From an uncultured Muribaculaceae bacterium (lineage in GTDB: Bacteria; Bacteroidota; Bacteroidia; Bacteroidales; Muribaculaceae): DNA of 64,000 nucleotides. The stretch is taken from the NCBI GenBank assembly GCA_910586975.1, contig CAJUKX010000014.1, positions 1-64,000 on the forward strand, given 5' to 3'. Each line of letters begins with the position of its first letter. Positions within the stretch are counted from its first letter, which is position 1. The notes beneath the pieces were generated by a model. That model was not told where the DNA came from, searched no databases, and was given only the letters and a program-made list of their open reading frames with translations. Shown one piece after another: positions 9,372 to 18,466 of the stretch. Position numbers and translations under genes: made by a program.

Positions 9372-10105
9372 AAGCATTTGTACTCGCTGCCGGCGTAGGG
9401 AGCAGGCTCAAACCGTGGACCGACCATCATCCCAAGGCTCTTGTCGATATAGCCGGCAAGCCCATGATTCAGCGAGTGATTGAAAATGTGGTTTCATCGG
9501 GTATTGACGGAGTAGTGGTCAATGTTCATCATTTCAGTGAACAGATAGTTGACTTCTTAGGCAGCCATGACTTCGGAGTCAACGTAATGATAAGCGACGA
9601 AAGCTCGCTGTTGCTCGATACCGGAGGTGGATTACGCAAGGCTGTAAATCGGTTTGACGAAGAAGATGTTTTGGTACATAATGCCGACATTCTTACCGAT
9701 TTCGATCTCAGCAAACTGATAGCCATACACAAGGCCGGCGGTAATGATGCCACATTGCTTCTTGGTGATCGTTCATCGAGCCGAAAACTCGTATTCGACA
9801 AAGATCTTCAGCTCAAGGGTTGGACAAATACCGCTACAGGCGAAGTGAAACCCGGCAATCTCGTTACAGCGCCCGACGACAAGTTTCTGTCATTCCAAGG
9901 CATACATATCCTAAGCCCCGGGCTATACAACCGGCTGATTGATTACAGACCAGCCGAGACACCGTTCTCTATAATTGATTTCTACATTGAGCACGCAGCC
10001 ACCCACAACATCGCAGGCGTGACTATTGATGAAAATGCCCGTTGGTTTGATGTAGGCAAACCGGCCACGCTTGAAGAGGCTATACGCTATATGACCGATA
10101 AATAA
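9368..10105 (+). CDS. murU: MurU-like sugar-1-phosphate nucleotidyltransferase
   Basis: A 245-residue nucleotidyltransferase with the N-terminal signature LAAGVGSRLKPWTDHHPKAL and the later Asp of HNADILTDFD that binds metal, as in MurU and GlmU/RmlA-type enzymes. MurU converts MurNAc-1-phosphate to UDP-MurNAc in the recycling route that bypasses de novo UDP-MurNAc synthesis. The length fits MurU (about 225-245) and the left-handed helix domain of GlmU is absent. Its start overlaps the kinase stop by 4 bases (ATGA), so kinase and nucleotidyltransferase are translated as a pair. A mannose-1-phosphate-type specificity cannot be excluded from the sequence alone. Confidence 0.82.
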   Translation: MKAFVLAAGVGSRLKPWTDHHPKALVDIAGKPMIQRVIENVVSSGIDGVVVNVHHFSEQIVDFLGSHDFGVNVMISDESSLLLDTGGGLRKAVNRFDEEDVLVHNADILTDFDLSKLIAIHKAGGNDATLLLGDRSSSRKLVFDKDLQLKGWTNTATGEVKPGNLVTAPDDKFLSFQGIHILSPGLYNRLIDYRPAETPFSIIDFYIEHAATHNIAGVTIDENARWFDVGKPATLEEAIRYMTDK

Positions 10106-10116
10106 ATTTATTATAT

Positions 10117-10905
10117 ATGCCAAAAATTTCGAAAGACTTCATTCTGACAGGTCGACGCATGCTGCCCTCAGGCAGTTGCCTGATGACTTTTGTCACAGCC
10201 GACGGGTCGGAATTACCGGAAATCGCTCCCGGACAATTCGTGGAAATCAAGATTGACGATGTACCCTCGGCTATGCTCAGGCGTCCTATTTCTGTATGCG
10301 ATGTCAGATACGGTACAGAGTTGATTCTTTTTGTAAAGCCGCTTGGTCAGGGTACCCATCATCTCGTTTCCATGCCCGAGGGCAAAAAAGTAAATATCGT
10401 AGTACCCCTCGGACACGGTTTTACAGTTGGCGACTGCAAAGGCCAAAGATGTCTTCTCGCGGGTGGCGGCGTGGGAGCCGCACCACTGGTATATCTTACA
10501 CGTGCTTTGAAACAGGCCGGAGCAACCGTGGCAGTAGTTCTGGGCGGTCGATCTGCTTCTGACGTCGAGGGCGTCAACAGCCTTTATGAGGCTGCAGACG
10601 CTGTTGTCGTGTCAACTGATGATGGCAGCGCCGGATCCAAAGGCGTTGTGACACTCAATCCCATATTCAATGGCCAATGGGACCGCATATATTGCTGCGG
10701 CCCCACCCCTATGATGAAAGCCGTGGCCCGCATTGCCCGCGACAAATCGACTTGGTGCGAGGTTTCGCTTGAAAATCACATGGCTTGCGGCCTTGGAGCC
10801 TGTCTGTGTTGTGTGGAACACACCGACGACCACGGCAACGTATGCGTTTGCACCGAAGGACCTGTTTTTAACATTAAAAGATTGGAATCATGGATGGAAA
10901 AATAA
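10117..10905 (+). CDS. pyrK: Dihydroorotate dehydrogenase electron transfer subunit
   Basis: PyrK carries FAD and a [2Fe-2S] cluster and passes electrons from dihydroorotate dehydrogenase 1B to NAD+ in pyrimidine synthesis. The ferredoxin-reductase-like FAD domain shows MLRRPISV near residue 53, and the NAD-binding loop is LLAGGGVGAAPL near 114. The C-terminal cluster Cys residues are in CGLGACLCC and the later VCVC. Length (262) is typical. It starts 11 bases after murU and overlaps pyrD by 16 bases, so the subunits of the heterotetramer are translationally coupled. Confidence 0.95.
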   Translation: MPKISKDFILTGRRMLPSGSCLMTFVTADGSELPEIAPGQFVEIKIDDVPSAMLRRPISVCDVRYGTELILFVKPLGQGTHHLVSMPEGKKVNIVVPLGHGFTVGDCKGQRCLLAGGGVGAAPLVYLTRALKQAGATVAVVLGGRSASDVEGVNSLYEAADAVVVSTDDGSAGSKGVVTLNPIFNGQWDRIYCCGPTPMMKAVARIARDKSTWCEVSLENHMACGLGACLCCVEHTDDHGNVCVCTEGPVFNIKRLESWMEK

Positions 10906-11807
10906 ATCTTTCAGTAGATCTCGGCGCCGGCCTTAAGCTTGCCAATCCTGTGTTGACCGCATCGGGCACTTTTGGATTCGGTCATGAATATTCAGATTTC
11001 ATTGACTTGAACAGACTCGGTGGATTCATTGTAAAAGGTACTACCCTCGAACCCCGCCAGGGCAATCCGTCGCCACGTATGGCCGAGACACCCTCGGGCA
11101 TGATCAATGCCGTTGGACTTCAGAATAAAGGTGTTGATTATTTCATAGAGAACATCTACCCCACCCTCACCGACTTCGATTCGGAGGTGATAGTGAATGT
11201 ATCAGGTGCAAAGCTCGATGATTATGTAGCTGTTGCCGAAAAGCTGTCACCTCTCGACAAGATACATGCCATTGAAGTAAATATTTCATGTCCCAACGTA
11301 AAAGCCGGCGGCATGGCGTTCGGAACTACAACCGCGGGCGCCTCAGAAGTAACGTCAGCCATACGCAAGGCATGGCCCCGTCACCTCATGGTGAAATTAT
11401 CGCCCAATGTTACAGATATTACTGAAATAGCTCTGGCGGTTGAAGGTGCAGGAGCCGACTCTGTTTCATTAATCAATACATTGCTTGCAATGGACATTGA
11501 TGTGGAACGCCGCCGTCCCAGAATTTCCACCATCACCGGAGGACTCTCAGGTCCCTGCGTGCGCCCCATTGCAGTGCGCATGGTGTGGCAGGTTGCCAAA
11601 AAAGTAGGAATCCCCGTAGTAGGTCTGGGCGGAATATGCAACGCCGACGATGCCTTGCAGTTCATCATGGCCGGAGCCACAGCCGTACAGATAGGCACAG
11701 CCAACTTCATTGACCCTACCACCACTATAAAAGTGATTGACGGACTTGAAGACTACTGCCGCCGCCACAACATCTCAGACATAAACGAACTCAAGGGAAT
11801 AATCTAA
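10890..11807 (+). CDS. pyrD: Dihydroorotate dehydrogenase, class 1B catalytic subunit
   Basis: A 305-residue FMN barrel enzyme that oxidises dihydroorotate to orotate. Family signatures include ASGTFGFGHEY, the KGTTLEPRQGNPSPR loop, the catalytic Cys in EVNISCPNVK, and the FMN-phosphate motifs GLGGI and GATAVQIGTANF. Cysteine as the catalytic base is typical of class 1. Together with the overlapping pyrK it defines the NAD-linked 1B type. It is followed by a strong hairpin-plus-T terminator at 11831. Confidence 0.96.
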   Translation: MDGKINLSVDLGAGLKLANPVLTASGTFGFGHEYSDFIDLNRLGGFIVKGTTLEPRQGNPSPRMAETPSGMINAVGLQNKGVDYFIENIYPTLTDFDSEVIVNVSGAKLDDYVAVAEKLSPLDKIHAIEVNISCPNVKAGGMAFGTTTAGASEVTSAIRKAWPRHLMVKLSPNVTDITEIALAVEGAGADSVSLINTLLAMDIDVERRRPRISTITGGLSGPCVRPIAVRMVWQVAKKVGIPVVGLGGICNADDALQFIMAGATAVQIGTANFIDPTTTIKVIDGLEDYCRRHNISDINELKGII

Positions 11808-11830
11808 ACCCGATCCTCCCTAAACTACAA

Positions 11831-11876
11831 ACAGAAGTTGAGCCTTGTAATATTTGCTCAACTTCTGTTCTTTTTA
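11831..11876 (+). terminator. Intrinsic terminator after pyrD
   Basis: A perfect 13 bp stem (ACAGAAGTTGAGC with GCTCAACTTCTGT) and a 12-base loop are followed by a T-rich tract. It lies between the convergent pyrD and PII-like genes, and may also work weakly in the reverse direction. Confidence 0.85.
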
Positions 11877-11887
11877 TATTTACATCT

Positions 11888-12184
11888 TTATACCCCTTCG
11901 TCTTCAATCTTCCATACGAATGCACGGAGACCGAGTTTGGGGCTTTCTTCGTCGAAGGTTTTGAGCTTTTCGAGAAGCGGTTTTACGCTGTGGTCAGGAA
12001 CCATCGTTATAATCGCAGAAGCGAGCGACGGCCATGCGTGGGTGCCGTAGTGTGGCTCACCGCTTACAGATCCACGACCGGTGACCTGTTGCCAGGCGGT
12101 ATAGCCACGGCAGTTCAGGCGGTCGAGGGTGTCAATTATTCGCTCTTTGTGAGCCTGATCGAATGTTATGAAAACAGCTTTCAT
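11888..12184 (-). CDS. PII-like small protein of the RND efflux operon
   Basis: A 98-residue soluble protein with an alternating beta-alpha-beta pattern like the PII/CutA fold. It opens with an MKAVFITFDQAHKE strand-helix, has a central glycine-rich segment (TGRGSVSGEP) in the place of the T-loop, and a second beta-alpha-beta half ending in LRAFVWKIED. Its start overlaps the stop of the RND pump gene by 4 bases, so it is made together with the pump. PII-like proteins encoded beside RND efflux genes are, as I recall, a known subgroup, but their ligand and target here are unknown. I infer control or sensing of pump activity. Confidence 0.7.
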   Translation of the reverse strand: MKAVFITFDQAHKERIIDTLDRLNCRGYTAWQQVTGRGSVSGEPHYGTHAWPSLASAIITMVPDHSVKPLLEKLKTFDEESPKLGLRAFVWKIEDEGV

Positions 12185-15100
12185 TTTTTGTTTAATTTGC
12201 GGTGGAGTTTACGTCGTTGATTTTTGATACCGTTATTGGCGAAAATGCAGTACATTACCGGAACGAAAAGTAGAGTGAGAATGGTGGAGAATGTAAGACC
12301 TCCGATAACTGCCGTACCCATAGGTCGCCACAACTCGGCACCCTGGCCTGTACCGACTGCCATTGGCACCATACCTAAGATAGTGGTGAGCGAAGTCATA
12401 ATAACCGGACGTAGACGAGAGCGACCACCGTCGATAACCGATTTCTTGATCGAAAGGCCTCTCTCACGGTTAAGCGAGATATAGTCAATGAGTACGATAC
12501 CGTTTTTAACCACAATACCGATAAGCATGATTGCACCTATAAGGCTCATCACATTGAGGGTATTGCCTGTTATCCACAATATGAGGAATACACCCGAGAA
12601 GGCAAACATCACCGACGACATTATAATTGCCGGGTAGGTGTAGCTCTCGAATTGGGCTGCCATCACAATATATACCAGCACCAGTATAAGCAACGCAAGG
12701 ATGAAGAGGTCTGAGAATGAATCCTTTTGGTCTTCGTATTGGCCGGCGAGCTGCACCGAGACGCCCTGCGGTATGTCCATCTTGTCTATTTCAGCGAGTG
12801 ATTTTTCTACAATTTGGCTCATAGGCACGCCTTGTACTATGGTCTTCACAGTTATAATACGCTCGCGGTCCTTGCGCTCGATGGTGGGAGGTGTGAAGTG
12901 CTCTACAACCTTACCAACGTCTTTAACCCTAACGGCCTGTCCTGAATTGTTGTAAATCAATATATTCTCGATGTCGGCTATTGATTGGCGCGATTCGGGG
13001 TCGTACATCACCTTAATATCATATTCTTCGCCATCTTCTCTGAATCTCGAAGCTATAGAACCGTTTATGCGATTACGCAGATAGTTGGCAGCGGTTGAGA
13101 GATTCAGCCCGTAAATGGCAAGTTTCTCGCGGTCGAAATCCACGCGGTACTCCGGTTGGTAGTCGGCACGCGAGATGGTTACATCCGCAGTACCTTCCAG
13201 CCCCATGAGCATTCGGCGCATCTTGGCAGCCACAGAGTCGGTTTCCTCGAAATCATAACCATAAATTTCAAAGTCAATCGAGGCTTCACCGCCCATGCCG
13301 CCCATATTTCCGCCAACAGTCACCTGAGCCTTTTTATACTCAGGATAGTATTCAAGGTCCTTACGCATGAGGCGTGCTATTTCGGTGATTGAACGTGAGC
13401 GCAAACCGGGATCGGTAAGGCGAATGTTCATCGAAACGATGTGCGGGCCGTTGTCGCTGAGCGAGGCAAATGTATTGTCGCTTGAAGCCGTACCGGTAGT
13501 GAAGTTGATAACCTGAATCTCAGGATACTTCTCTCGCCATTCCTCAACGAGCCGTCCTGTAGATTCTTCGGCTATCTCCATTCTCGTTCCTATAGGCAGC
13601 TCAAGATTCACCGACAGACGGCCGTCATCGGCTGTGGGGAAGAATTCCGTACCTACCCGCTTCATCAGAAGCACCGAGCCTATAAATGTAGCGAGACACA
13701 CCAGAATGGTGACAGTCTTGTGAGACGTAACCAATGCGAGAAGTTTAGCGTATCCATTGTCAAGACCATCGAGCCCGCGATTAATAGGCGTGAAAAGCAA
13801 ATTATAGAGTTTGGAGTGATGATTTACTTTCCTGAGAAGAATCGAGCAGAGCATCGGGGTGAGCGAGAGCGCACATACTGTAGATATAATCATCATGATT
13901 GTAACCATCCATCCCAGCTGACGGAAAAGCACACCGGTCATACCGGTTACCATGGTCAAGGGGAAGAACACGGCAATAAGGGTGAGTGTGGATGCCACAA
14001 CCGAGATTGCCACTTCATTGGTTCCGTGTACTGCGGCCTGTTTGGGGTCGGAACCGCGCTCGATATGCGTCGTTACATTTTCAAGTACCACAATAGCGTC
14101 GTCTACTACCATACCTATTGATATTGACAAGGCCGACAAGGACACTATGTTGAGCGAATTGCCAGTAATGGCGAGGTATATGAACGAGGCAATGAGCGAA
14201 ATGGGAATGGTGATACAGATAATCAAAGTTGCGCGCCAGCGTCCGAGGAAGAAGAACACAACTATCACTACAAACAACAGCGCATACATCACGGTTTCCA
14301 CCAGCGAATTGATGGTGTTGCGAATGTTATCGGAAGTATCTACGATGATACCGAGCTTAATATCGCTGGGCAGACGCTTCTGCAAGGTGGGCAGCATCTT
14401 GAGAACCTTGTTGGAAATCTCCACTGAATTTGCGCCGCTTTGTTTCTGGATAACAATCATGGCACCGCGCACACCGTTGTTATATGTTACCTGGGCGCGT
14501 TCTTCGAGCGAGTCGTCGATACGTGCCACATCGCGCAGGTATATGTTTTTACCCTGATATGAACCTACAACTATATCGGCCATCTGATCTGAGGATGAAA
14601 ACTCGCCCTGTACACGCAGCGAATACGTATCAGAACCTATATCAAACACACCACCGGGTATATTGCGGTTTTCGGCAGCAACGACGCTTGAAATCTGCTC
14701 AACAGTGAGGTTGTAAGCCTCAAGACGCGTCGGGTCTACGTAAATATGTATCTCGCGTTCGGGAGCACCCGAAATCGAAACCGAACCTACACCGGAGATA
14801 CGTGCGAGCGGGTTTGCCACGGCATCATCAAGAATCTTGTATAAGCCCGGCATACTCTCGTTGGCCTGAACCGACAATATCAAGATGGGAATCATGTCGG
14901 TTGAGAACTTGAAGATAATTGGAGTCTCGGCATCATCAGGCATTGACGACGAGACCATATCGAGCTTGTCGCGGACATCATTGGTGAGAACATCAATATC
15001 CTTGCCGTATTCAAACTCAAGGGTTATCACCGAAATGTTTTCGCGTGAGGCAGAAGTGATGTGCTTGAGATCGCTGACAGAATTAAGCACATTTTCAAGA

Positions 15101-15297
15101 GGTCGTGTAACATTTTGTTCTATATCCTGAGCAGAGGCGCCCTGATATGTTGTCATTACCATCAGGGTATTTGTCTCTATATCCGGATAAAGGTCTATAG
15201 GAAGTGTATTGAGCGAGAATAGGCCGAGTACCACTACTGCCACAAAGCACAGTGTAGTCATGATAGGCCGCCGTACCGCTCCGCTATATAAACTCAT
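12181..15297 (-). CDS. RND-family efflux pump inner-membrane transporter (AcrB-like)
   Basis: A 1038-residue proton-driven RND pump with the duplicated layout of the family. TM1 lies near residues 12-30, a large periplasmic loop follows to about 330, then a TM2-6 bundle, a second TM7, a second loop and a final bundle. The TM4 region contains SIGMVVDDAIVVLENV, with the paired Asp residues used in proton relay, and the C-terminal half contains GIVVKNGIVLIDY. It should export hydrophobic drugs, bile salts or similar compounds through the adaptor and TolC partner encoded just upstream. The pump gene begins 11 bases after the adaptor stop. Confidence 0.94.
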   Translation of the reverse strand: MSLYSGAVRRPIMTTLCFVAVVVLGLFSLNTLPIDLYPDIETNTLMVMTTYQGASAQDIEQNVTRPLENVLNSVSDLKHITSASRENISVITLEFEYGKDIDVLTNDVRDKLDMVSSSMPDDAETPIIFKFSTDMIPILILSVQANESMPGLYKILDDAVANPLARISGVGSVSISGAPEREIHIYVDPTRLEAYNLTVEQISSVVAAENRNIPGGVFDIGSDTYSLRVQGEFSSSDQMADIVVGSYQGKNIYLRDVARIDDSLEERAQVTYNNGVRGAMIVIQKQSGANSVEISNKVLKMLPTLQKRLPSDIKLGIIVDTSDNIRNTINSLVETVMYALLFVVIVVFFFLGRWRATLIICITIPISLIASFIYLAITGNSLNIVSLSALSISIGMVVDDAIVVLENVTTHIERGSDPKQAAVHGTNEVAISVVASTLTLIAVFFPLTMVTGMTGVLFRQLGWMVTIMMIISTVCALSLTPMLCSILLRKVNHHSKLYNLLFTPINRGLDGLDNGYAKLLALVTSHKTVTILVCLATFIGSVLLMKRVGTEFFPTADDGRLSVNLELPIGTRMEIAEESTGRLVEEWREKYPEIQVINFTTGTASSDNTFASLSDNGPHIVSMNIRLTDPGLRSRSITEIARLMRKDLEYYPEYKKAQVTVGGNMGGMGGEASIDFEIYGYDFEETDSVAAKMRRMLMGLEGTADVTISRADYQPEYRVDFDREKLAIYGLNLSTAANYLRNRINGSIASRFREDGEEYDIKVMYDPESRQSIADIENILIYNNSGQAVRVKDVGKVVEHFTPPTIERKDRERIITVKTIVQGVPMSQIVEKSLAEIDKMDIPQGVSVQLAGQYEDQKDSFSDLFILALLILVLVYIVMAAQFESYTYPAIIMSSVMFAFSGVFLILWITGNTLNVMSLIGAIMLIGIVVKNGIVLIDYISLNRERGLSIKKSVIDGGRSRLRPVIMTSLTTILGMVPMAVGTGQGAELWRPMGTAVIGGLTFSTILTLLFVPVMYCIFANNGIKNQRRKLHRKLNKK

Positions 15298-15308
15298 CTT
15301 TTCAAAAA

Positions 15309-16340
15309 TTATTTATGTTGGTTTATCTTGGCTTTGGCACCTTCATTAAGCCTTACCTGACCTGCGATTACCACAGTATCACCGTCTTCTATACCGTCAA
15401 GCAACTCGTATGCATCGTCGAGCCGTTGACCAAGCTCTACTTTCTTGAAGGATACAACGCCGTTGCTGAATGTATATACATATTTGTTTGCCGAGCCATT
15501 CTGCTTCACTACTGCGCGGTCGGGTACCACAACGTTGTCGCGTGTACCGAGATTTATATCCACTCGCGCAAACATGCCCGGCAGTATTCTACCATTTTTA
15601 TTGGAAACAGACACCTCCACAGGAAATGTACGGCTGGTAATGTCGACGGCCGGTGAGATACGGCTGATATTTCCGGTGAAAGTTTCGCCCTCGAAAGCAT
15701 CGAAAGTAATATCAACCGGCTGGTTTCTTTTAATTACCGAGATGTCGGATTCGTTTACATTAATAATCAGCTTTACGTTGGGGGTAATCTGTCCTACTGT
15801 AAGTATTGGCTGAGCGCCTGTCATATCGCCCGGATCGTAATTCCTGGCAATCACAACACCATTGATGGGCGATTTCAGCACCGTGTTTGTCATAGTGTTG
15901 TTGTACTGCGTGCGCAGGACATCGAGCTGAGTTTTCATCTGATTTACCTGTGTTTCAGTACCGGCGCCTATTTCGAGCAGCTTTACGGCACGGTTGTAAT
16001 CGCGCTCAGCCTGTTCGAGATTTATGCGCTGTTGATCGGCATTTGCGGGGTCGAGAGTCGCCAGCACCTGGCCTTTGTGCACATTGTCGCCAACATCTAC
16101 CGTAATGCTCTGTATGCGGTTGCTCACAGCCGGCGAAATGTTGTTGACATTATCGGCCTCAACGTTAGCTGTGTACTCACGATGCAGGTCAACCGAGCGT
16201 TGGTGTGCCACATCAACTTCCACCACCGCTACTTCATCTTCTTCAATCACGGCAGTATCTGCATTTTCATCAGCTTTACCGTTGCAAGATACAAACAATG
16301 CGCCTAAGGCAAAGGGAATGATATAATTGGAGCTTTTCAT
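15309..16340 (-). CDS. RND efflux periplasmic adaptor (membrane fusion protein), lipoprotein
   Basis: A 343-residue HlyD/AcrA-type adaptor linking the RND pump to the outer-membrane channel. The N-terminus is a lipoprotein signal with the lipobox LFVSC (Cys19), followed by a short acidic linker. A biotinyl-lipoyl half-motif (VDVGDNVHKGQVLATLDP), an alpha-hairpin near 115-150, the second lipoyl half (NGVVIARNYDPGD), a beta-barrel and a C-terminal membrane-proximal domain can be followed. The gene starts 9 bases after the TolC-like gene stop. Confidence 0.93.
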   Translation of the reverse strand: MKSSNYIIPFALGALFVSCNGKADENADTAVIEEDEVAVVEVDVAHQRSVDLHREYTANVEADNVNNISPAVSNRIQSITVDVGDNVHKGQVLATLDPANADQQRINLEQAERDYNRAVKLLEIGAGTETQVNQMKTQLDVLRTQYNNTMTNTVLKSPINGVVIARNYDPGDMTGAQPILTVGQITPNVKLIINVNESDISVIKRNQPVDITFDAFEGETFTGNISRISPAVDITSRTFPVEVSVSNKNGRILPGMFARVDINLGTRDNVVVPDRAVVKQNGSANKYVYTFSNGVVSFKKVELGQRLDDAYELLDGIEDGDTVVIAGQVRLNEGAKAKINQHK

Positions 16341-16349
16341 TATTTATTA

Positions 16350-17759
16350 TTATTTTTTGCTGTATGATTCAAGAGGAGCATTACCCAAAAGAAGCTCAAG
16401 ATCTGAGTTTGCTACAAGGTAATTGTATATAGCCTGAAAATAAGCAAGGCGGGCCTTGGTGAGAGACAGCTCGCTGTCGCGGAGGTCAAGATAAGTTGTT
16501 GCGCCTATTTCAAAACTTTTCTGCTGTATATCGTGGGCTTTCTCAGCTTCCTCAACGCTGCTCTGCGATGAAGCTATCTGCTTGACATTAAGCTTGATAT
16601 TATCAATAGCAATAGTCGCCTGCGAATTAAGATTTCTTATAAGGTTCTCGCGCGTATAAGTCATTTCATCAAGTTGAATCTGCGCCTGCTTTATACGGTT
16701 CAAGCGCTGACCACCCTGAAACAGGGGTACTGAAAGACTAAGGCCTACCATAGAATAAGAGGTCCAACGGAAATTCTTGAACGGAGAACCGTTGCTCGAT
16801 GAATTCCAACTATAGTTACCGGCAAGAGCCAGTGTAGGCCACCATGAAGCTTTCTGCACAGAGAGAGTGCGTCGTAGAGCCTGTGTCTGAAGGGCATTCT
16901 GCGCCAATGATGTATTATTGGTAAGATCAGCCTGTAGGTTCATGACCTGACTGAACTTATCGTTTTCATAATCAGATAGAGTTCCGTCAACCGTAAAAGG
17001 GACATCCACATCAAGCCCCATCAGGATAGCCAGCTGCAAATGCGCCCTGCGGATAGCGATTTCGGCCTGAATCATCTCCGGTTCGATATTTTTCATGGCT
17101 ACCGAAGTGCGCAGAACCTCATACTCAGACGCATCTCCCACCTCGCGCCGTTTCACGTACGCTTCGTGGGTAAAAGCAGCCATGTCGTAGCTTTCCTTTA
17201 CCACTCGCTGAGAGTCGTGAGCGAGCAACAGTGCGAAGTACGCATTCTTTACCTGATTGACAAGATCGAGCCGCGAAGCACGCGCTTGCTCGGCAGTCTG
17301 GGCAATCTGCACATCACTCAACTTGAGCGATGCCCACAATTGCGGAGCAATCAGTGGCACCGACGCTTGAAAACCGAGCGAATACATGTTGTCGAGACCC
17401 ATCTTGAAGCCTGCATCAGAATCTTTTTTGCTATCTGAGGAATCTGCGCCCGGCACATCCGACCCATCAGCACCGGGCATATCGCCGAAAGCATCCAGAT
17501 CCATATAGGCCACTTGTTTTTGCAGTGTACGGTTATAAGAACCGTCAAAACTGATTGAAGGTAAAAGCTGGCCAAGTGTTTCCTTCTTTGAGTAATCAGC
17601 CTTTGAGATTTCCATATCGGCAATCTTTACTGTGGGATTGGAATCAAGGGCTATGGAAATACACTCTTCAAGCGATAACGGGGCCGGAGATTGTGCTGTC
17701 GCGGGCAGGCATGCACAACAAGTCAATACAAACGTTGCAAACCGAAAATTTAATTTCAT
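16350..17759 (-). CDS. TolC-family outer-membrane efflux channel
   Basis: A 469-residue outer-membrane factor and the first gene of the efflux operon. A cleavable signal peptide ends near residue 23 (CLPATAQ). Two repeats of long helices with OEP-type motifs follow (SLEECISIALDSNPTVK near 28 and the TRENLIRNLNSQA region near 375). A low-complexity Gly/Asp/Ser stretch near 95-120 (GADGSDVPGADSSDSKK) is probably a surface loop and is unusual for the family. Gene order TolC, adaptor, pump, PII-like is typical of Bacteroidetes. Confidence 0.92.
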   Translation of the reverse strand: MKLNFRFATFVLTCCACLPATAQSPAPLSLEECISIALDSNPTVKIADMEISKADYSKKETLGQLLPSISFDGSYNRTLQKQVAYMDLDAFGDMPGADGSDVPGADSSDSKKDSDAGFKMGLDNMYSLGFQASVPLIAPQLWASLKLSDVQIAQTAEQARASRLDLVNQVKNAYFALLLAHDSQRVVKESYDMAAFTHEAYVKRREVGDASEYEVLRTSVAMKNIEPEMIQAEIAIRRAHLQLAILMGLDVDVPFTVDGTLSDYENDKFSQVMNLQADLTNNTSLAQNALQTQALRRTLSVQKASWWPTLALAGNYSWNSSSNGSPFKNFRWTSYSMVGLSLSVPLFQGGQRLNRIKQAQIQLDEMTYTRENLIRNLNSQATIAIDNIKLNVKQIASSQSSVEEAEKAHDIQQKSFEIGATTYLDLRDSELSLTKARLAYFQAIYNYLVANSDLELLLGNAPLESYSKK

Positions 17760-17782
17760 TTGAAGTATGATTAGTTAAAATG

Positions 17783-17790
17783 CAAATTTA
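17783..17790 (-). promoter_or_regulatory. Putative -7 box of the efflux operon
   Basis: On the minus strand this reads TAAATTTG, a TAnnTTTG match 23 bases before the TolC-like start. No correctly spaced -33 box is visible. It shares the 198-base divergent region with the Fur-family gene, whose product could act here; that is inference. Confidence 0.4.
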
Positions 17791-17917
17791 GTAAATAGCA
17801 TCCTTAATCACTACACTATTTCGCAAATAGAATAAAATATTGTCACATATAACCAATTTTTTAAATTGTGAATAATTCGGAATATAAATTTCCCTCTTAA
17901 AAGGGGGTAAAATTCAA

Positions 17918-17925
17918 TAATTTTG
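17918..17925 (+). promoter_or_regulatory. Putative -7 box of the Fur-family gene
   Basis: TAATTTTG matches TAnnTTTG, 32 bases before the ATG at 17958. An upstream TTTG is lacking, so confidence is moderate. Confidence 0.4.
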
Positions 17926-17957
17926 TGTAAGTTTGCAACTTGAAAATCAAGCAAACA

Positions 17958-18437
17958 ATGAGTGCAAGTAAAGTCTCACCGACATCGCGCGAACTCTTTG
18001 ACCAGTTTCTCCGGAGCAACCACAGGCGTCGGACAGCAGAACGCTTTGCCATTCTTGAATGTATCTCTAATGTGCAAGGCCACTTCTCGGCCGAAGAACT
18101 CGGAGAAATTATGAAGGGGAAAGGCTATCCGGTGTCTACCGCCACGGTATATGCGACACTGGAGCTGCTGATGGAATGTGGCCTGGTAGTGCGTCAGCGT
18201 TTTTCTGACAAAGGAAATCTGTATGAGCGGGTGTCGACCTCGGCCATAACCCACCACCATCTTATATGCACAGTTTGCGGCAAGATTAAGGAAATACGAG
18301 ACCAGACCACGAGCGAGCTTATCGAAAGCCGCGCATACATAGGTTTCACTCCAAGTTATTATTCGCTTAACATTTATGGTATATGCGCCTCATGCTCAAG
18401 AAAGAGGAAGCGTAACAAATCACAGGGAAAAAAATAA
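17958..18437 (+). CDS. Fur-family transcriptional regulator
   Basis: A ferric-uptake-regulator-type repressor of about 159 residues. The winged-helix DNA-binding half is recognisable in RRRTAERFAILE and the recognition region YPVSTATVYATLELL. The metal-binding half shows THHHLICTVCGK and a second CxxC (GICASC), the structural zinc site. The C-terminus is strongly basic (KRKRNKSQGKK). A TTG at 17940 could extend the frame by 6 residues, but the ATG at 17958 is the normal codon. It sits 29 bases before purA and probably shares its transcript. Whether it senses iron, zinc or peroxide cannot be told. Confidence 0.9.
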   Translation: MSASKVSPTSRELFDQFLRSNHRRRTAERFAILECISNVQGHFSAEELGEIMKGKGYPVSTATVYATLELLMECGLVVRQRFSDKGNLYERVSTSAITHHHLICTVCGKIKEIRDQTTSELIESRAYIGFTPSYYSLNIYGICASCSRKRKRNKSQGKK

Positions 18438-18466
18438 TTTCACAATAAGATCAAAATATATTTACA

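Noticed and set aside
17940..17957. TTG start for the Fur-family gene
   Set aside because: A normal ATG occurs six codons later and gives the typical N-terminus.
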